From Coprinellus micaceus (Eukaryota; Basidiomycota; Agaricomycetes; Agaricales; Psathyrellaceae): DNA of 64,000 nucleotides. Numbering within the stretch: the first letter of the stretch is position 1; the number at the start of each line of letters is the position of its first letter. This document shows positions 59,012-64,000 of the stretch, one piece after another. The notes below the pieces were generated by a model that saw nothing but the letters and a program-made list of their open reading frames with translations, did not search any database and was not told where the DNA came from. The stretch spans positions 992,001-1,056,000 of the forward strand of contig OX596343.1 in NCBI GenBank assembly GCA_951394405.1, read 5' to 3'. The position numbers and the translations under genes were made by a program.

Positions 59012-59322
59012 ACTCAGATAGGAATTGATAGACCAAAGACGGTGTGTGTAGGATTAAGGATTATGCTGGCGGGGAATAGAAGAGGATATGGTACAATGTA
59101 ACGAGGGTGGCTCTGTGTAGGATATACACCCATTGACCAACTAACTTCAGACTAGGTTTTTTACTGGTGTGAAGGGCACTGTGTTGCATCTTGTCCATCT
59201 TGTCAAATTGAGGCCCGGGGGGTCTGTGACGCATGCAGTGGCACATGGCGCAATTGTTTCGTGCAGGTACTTACGTAAAGTATATCGAAAACCTGCTTTC
59301 GAACCACCACCATTTGACCACC

Positions 59323-60141
59323 ATGGCCAATCTCTTGCGTACAGCCAAGTCTGGCAGCGACTGGGGAAGGAGCGAGCTCGCCGCGTACAACATTGAAATC
59401 CAGTTTCAAGACGCAGCCACCTTCTTCGGCGTCGACCCGCTCCCAGCACCCGCCGTTGCGAATGAAGTTCTGACGAGACCTCATGCAGATGACATGCAAG
59501 ATGACAGCAACTACAAGCTCTTGCGCTACATGGACCTCGCCATGGATCCCGTTCCAACGGAAGAGTCAGCAGTGGTCGACTTCGCCGTTCACTTACTAAC
59601 GGTGCTGGGATATGTACCGCGAACAAGGATGGCACGCACAAGGGCTGATATACCCCTTCAAATTTGCGGGGAACAGCGTCATGCGAAAACCGACGTCTGC
59701 ATCTTGCACTCCGATGACATTCTTCTCCTCGTTCAAGAGGACAAACGTCATAAAGAACTGAAAGCCCCAGAGCCACAGCTCGTTGCCGAGGCCATTGCGG
59801 CCTTCCAGAGCAACAACTGGAAACGCGTCCATCTACTGGGTCAAGATCCCCGTCCCATGAGGATGATTCCTGGAATCACCCTGACAGGCACTTCTCCCAC
59901 ATTTTTCAAGGTGCCCGTCACGCGAGAGCTTGCCGATGCAGTCGAATTCGGTGTATACCCTGCGACACCGACCATGGTTTATGCGCACCTTCCGTACCTT
60001 CCTCGGCCTGCTCGACGTCTGAGCGAGGGTATGAAGCCTCTGGACAACAGAAGCCACATTTTATCCTGCTATGAAGCATTCAAGCAGTTTGTGGACTGGT
60101 ACGGCTCCGACGCTTTACCTCAATGTGTACTCCAATGCTGA
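59323..60141 (+). CDS. Multicopy fungal protein with PD-(D/E)XK-like motif
   Basis: Intronless, 272 residues from the ATG at 59323 (MANLLRTAKSGSDW); an in-frame ATG at 59233 would add 30 residues but does not match the family start as I remember it. The centre has KTDVCILHSDDILLLVQEDKR, i.e. an Asp on one strand and E-D-K on the next, the pattern of a PD-(D/E)XK nuclease core. It is followed by helices (AEAIAAFQSNN) and a C-terminal SEGMKPLDNR...CYEAFKQFV segment. I know this as a widespread, repeated Agaricomycete family of unknown role, possibly mobile-element related. Convergent with MSH2, 166 bp apart. Confidence 0.65.
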   Translation: MANLLRTAKSGSDWGRSELAAYNIEIQFQDAATFFGVDPLPAPAVANEVLTRPHADDMQDDSNYKLLRYMDLAMDPVPTEESAVVDFAVHLLTVLGYVPRTRMARTRADIPLQICGEQRHAKTDVCILHSDDILLLVQEDKRHKELKAPEPQLVAEAIAAFQSNNWKRVHLLGQDPRPMRMIPGITLTGTSPTFFKVPVTRELADAVEFGVYPATPTMVYAHLPYLPRPARRLSEGMKPLDNRSHILSCYEAFKQFVDWYGSDALPQCVLQC

Positions 60142-60307
60142 CGTGCCTTATAGAACTACTTAGGAACGTCAATTCAAGGATTGGTGAACGAGAAGCATGA
60201 GGTTGTAGCGACGTGTTCTACCTATTAAGCGGGCATGGCCCTAGTGAGTCCGTCTAGAGTGAAACGCGGGGGTGGTTTTGAAGCGAGAGAAACAAGGGGA
60301 TGGAGGA

Positions 60308-63300
60308 TCACTGCAAGTTTATGATGACATCCTGCAACCAAGCGTTGTTTTGAATCGCAGCGGCATGTTGCTGAATAACGTCCTTCAACTGCTTGAGCTG
60401 AGCTTCATACGAGTCGCTGTCATCATCATCCGCATCGCCCATAACGATATCATCGTCCCCATCCTGGTTCGACGCCCAAGCCCTCAAGATCTCCTCCATA
60501 ATCATAACGCCCTCCTTCGTCGTCTCTTCGTCGAAATTCGTCTCCTTATCCTCTGTCGTCATTCATCAGCACCCACTGACACCGCCTGCGCCCTAGTCAA
60601 GAAGCAGAAATGAGACGCACCTTTCCCAAAGTCCTCCAGCTCCGCGGCCTTCCTCTTCGCCAACTTGACCACATTCTCCGGGAAATGCGCCAGCTCCGCG
60701 ACGTGGATTCCAAAGCTCTGGTCCGACACGCCCGGCTCGACCTTGTACAGCAACGAAATCTTGCGCTCAGTGCCATCATCCTCATTCGAGACATGGGCGA
60801 CGACGTGCAGGTTCTTGACATGTGAGATTTGCTGGTCAAGGGCGGTAAGTTCGTGGAAGTGGGTCGCAAAGAGGCAGAACGAGTGGAGCTCCGTAGCGAT
60901 GTGTCTTTATGGCATAAAATATGAGTAAAGGGAATGACGGGAAACGCAAGAGATGCATGCGACTCACTCAGAGATAGCCCATGCAAGCCCGAAACCGTCA
61001 TATGTCGACGTACCGCGACCAAGCTCGTCGATGATAACTAGCGAGTCGCTTGTCGCAGACTGGATCGAAGAGCGAACGGAATTAGCATCACCCACTCGAC
61101 GTCGAGCACCCGGAATACGCACTCGAAGGATGGTAGCAGTCTCCAACATCTCCGCCATGAACGTCGACACGCCCTTGAGCTGACTGTCCCCCGCGCCCAC
61201 TCGGCAGAGAATAGAGTCAAAGATTGGGAGTTCTGCTTCGGCACATGGGACGAAGGACCCCACTTGGGCCATGAGCGCGATGACTCCGGTCTACAATCAG
61301 CGATGCAAGTATGCATTAGTTACCGAAGGGGGGAGTGCCAACGATGCAAAGGGGATGGTACTGACCTGACGAATATATGTTGACTTCCCGCCCATATTAG
61401 GGCCAGCTGTGGGGGAAGAAGGGTGTAAGCTGCAGTTCAGAAGGCTAGGCCAACAACAACTGGATCTCTTACTGATAATCTGGAACTCGGATACACCTGT
61501 GAAAGAGACGAATTGAGCACGGCGCCAAGGGGTTTGAAGGCGTCCCACATACTTTTTTCCATCTCGATATCATTCGCCATAAAGATGATATCATCCTGTA
61601 CCTCAAGGCACGGATGCCTCGCCTCTAGGAGCTTCACATTCCCCTTCCCCTTCTCAAACACCTTCGGCTTCGTATACGCTGTCGGGGCGTTGCTCGCCAC
61701 ATGTGCAAAGCTACACCCTCGTCAGTTCACTTATCACCCCAGAACGAACGAGCCACGTACCTCAATATCACGTCCAAATGCGCAATAATATCGTTCAATC
61801 CCTCTAACACCGGGGTGTATGTAGCCGCAATCCCCACAACCTGCTTCACTAAACCCGCCTGCGCCCTCCCATAAGCTTGCGAGTTCGTCTTGTACTCCTC
61901 CGCCAGGGCCTTGAGGTGCCTCGTGACGAAGAAGACACCACTCTTGTTCGTCCCGAGTTCGATGTAGCCTTTCTTGATGCTTTTGGCGTCCTAAGTGTAC
62001 CATTTGTATTTCGGTCAGCGAGGGTGAGGATGAGCGTGAACGGAAGATAATGGTTGAGAGAGAGGCGTACGTTCTTGGTTAACCTGAAACAGTATCCATA
62101 CGTTGGGTTATTCTCCAGGTGCAGCTTCTTATCAAGTTCCATCCTCAACTCGTCGCCAACCTTCGCGTGTTCCTCGTCCAACCCGTCGCGAATCTGCATT
62201 CACCGAACCCCATCAATTGACAAAGTACAGAAAGGCAGGGTGAAAGCGAGACGAACCTCAGCCATCTTGTCCGCCAGCTTCTTGAGCTCGACGTCGTACT
62301 CGGGCTTGATCACATAGTTATGCCTGTCCAGCTCTTCGAGGTCAATTGTCTGCTCGACCATCTCGGAGTACTTCGACAAGTTTGCCTCAGCTTCCTGCAT
62401 ATCCAAAAGTCGTTCAGTCATCTGTCCACGCTGGGGTAGTAGGGAAAAAAAAGGCTCGCCTTCAAAGACTTGAGGTACTGATCCTCAACCAATTCAGCGA
62501 ATTCGTCGTTGTCGTCAGTAACATTGGTGAGCTCCTGTATCAACCCTGGAAGCTGGACATGGGGTCGTATGTGAATCAACAAGACTTTCACTCCAGAGTC
62601 ATGAACGCCGGAAACTGACCTTGAGGATCATCTGATACACCCGCACGACATTCTCCAAATTCGCGAGGCTCTTCTGGAACCTCTTGGACAGACGATGCAT
62701 ATCGGGCATAAACTTCAAATACTCATCCTGCATAATCCTCCTCCCTCCCATCGCATCAACGAACAGCTGCACTAAATCTTGCCTCCTCCGTATCTCATGC
62801 AAGTTAGTCAAAGGCTGCTTTAACCAAATGCCTAGGAGCCTTGCCCCTTGCGCCGTTTTGCATTTGTTGAGGAGGCCGAAGAGTGTGTCGTTTTTGCGCG
62901 AACTCCCCGATGCGGTATCGACGAGGGAGAGGGCTTTGAGTGCACTCGCATCTAGCCGCATATACTGTTCGAGATCGTGCGTCCGAATCTTGAACTTTTC
63001 GTGGTTATCCGGGTCGGCCACGAGGGCAAGGTACAACAGGAGTGCAGACAACGCCGAGGGCGCATTCGGCAGTGCGAGTTGGGCTAGCGGCAGTTAAGCA
63101 ACACCAACTAACGAAAAGAGATTAGAGTATAACGCACGAATGACAAGAGATGCGTCAGCTGAAGACGACGAAGCGTTAGGTATGGCAGATGGGTCGAGAA
63201 GCCGGGAAAGGTCGTCAGCGACGTTCTTCACCTGGAACTCGCTCGCTTTCCGCTCGGTGATGACAATTCCGCACCGCTCGAGTACACCCTTCAACTTGTT

Positions 63301-64000
63301 CAGGTCGATGTCGCGGTCGCTTGTCCCCGAGTTGGTCCCCGTCGGGATAATAGCCTCTCTCACCGAGAGTTGAATCACCAGGGACTGGCCGCTCTTTCAG
63401 TATTGATTGAATGCAGGCATAGAAGAACATACCTCGAGGTTCGAAAAGAGGTCGTTGTCCACAAAGTCGGCGACTCCAAGCTCTCGTCGGCTGCTATCTG
63501 CAAAAGCTATGCCGACAGCCTTGACCTTTGTTGACGCTCCCGCGGGTGCATTGGCCAGTTTGACAGCCATGACGATGGGGGCGGTCAACAGATCCGAATT
63601 CGAGAATAAAATGTCTTCGACTGCCTGAAGGTTTCCTGGGGACGCCTGCAACGTGGTAAGCCAAAAGAGACCAAGAATAGTCCAGCACGCACCTCCTTGT
63701 CCAGCCTGAACGGCCCAGGCTTCTTCCCCACCCCTGGATCCTGCACATAAATCTCGATTTTCAACTGCCTCGTCGTCAGTGCATCCCTCAGTGTTTGCTG
63801 AGCAACGCTCGGCTTCAAATTGACACACGCCAAGCCCCCCGCTCTCCCTCCCTTCCCAAGATATTTCACCACCGTGTTTGTATGAAAGACATTCTGGGCG
63901 ACCCAATGCGCATCGGGGCCGTAGGATGCATAATATTCGTCCCCCCCACTTGTTCTCTGGAATAGTCGTAGTGTGCCCTTGTCTGGAGATTTTGGTGAAA
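60308..64000 (-). CDS. msh2: DNA mismatch repair ATPase MSH2, 5' partial
   Basis: Subunit of MutS-alpha and MutS-beta; recognises mismatches and loops in the nucleus. Fifteen exons lie in the window, in consistent phase; the N-terminal start is beyond 64000. Exons: 64000-63693, 63645-63433, 63384-63138, 63083-62620, 62552-62460, 62394-62257, 62193-62071, 61990-61761, 61710-61553, 61496-61473, 61406-61366, 61290-61123, 61059-60968, 60904-60621, 60552-60308. Motifs: mismatch-binding region ([17 protein letters not shown]), lever/clamp ([19 protein letters not shown]), Walker [10 protein letters not shown], Walker [18 protein letters not shown], and the helix-turn-helix dimer region near [10 protein letters not shown]. 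Oddities: a 24-nt microexon next to Walker A, a probable GC-AG intron (62459-62395) and a 63-nt in-frame intron (61122-61060). Confidence 0.93.

Overview
This window is nuclear DNA from a filamentous basidiomycete, most likely an Agaricomycete. The evidence is: many short GT-AG introns of about 45-70 nt in almost every conserved gene; STAND/NACHT NTPases of the Agaricomycete type; tandem F-box/LRR-like genes; a chromodomain-bearing Ty3/gypsy element; and multicopy families I know only from mushroom-forming fungi. No species is claimed.

Layout. 1-3.3 kb: 3' part of a spliced transposase-like gene. 3.3-8.7 kb: a decayed Pro-rich reading frame (minus strand) split by a 2.5-kb transposon with ~680-bp terminal inverted repeats and a 7-bp target-site duplication. 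8.7-23.9 kb: two almost identical, defective Ty3/gypsy retroelements lying tail to tail on either side of a 200-N gap, forming a 7-kb-arm inverted repeat. 24-36.3 kb: two copies of a GNAT-acetyltransferase plus NACHT-NTPase pair, with a centrin/EF-hand-like gene between them. The second GNAT copy has lost its acetyl-CoA motif through a 40-nt frameshifting deletion. 37.8-51.3 kb: a three-member family of small Cys-motif proteins, a tiny TATA-driven gene (39.5 kb) carrying a motif like the N-termini of the two NACHT proteins, an aldehyde dehydrogenase with unusually long introns, and an unknown 232-aa protein. 51.5-55.5 kb: two tandem F-box proteins. 56.2-64 kb: housekeeping genes NCL1 (tRNA m5C methyltransferase) and MSH2 (mismatch repair; its N-terminus lies past the window end), with a multicopy PD-(D/E)XK-like gene between them.

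How the genes work together. The right end (NCL1, MSH2) is conserved core genome. The left two thirds is accessory: transposon debris with C-to-T nonsense mutations, next to innate-immunity-type NTPases. The most interesting hypothesis is that the NACHT proteins and the 69-aa motif protein at 39.5 kb form a receptor/partner set like other fungal NLR clusters, in which a receptor and a neighbouring small effector share a short self-assembly motif. This is inference and rests on short sequence similarity only. Exon boundaries were read by eye. For the multi-exon genes the listed exons were checked for phase consistency, but no transcript data were available.
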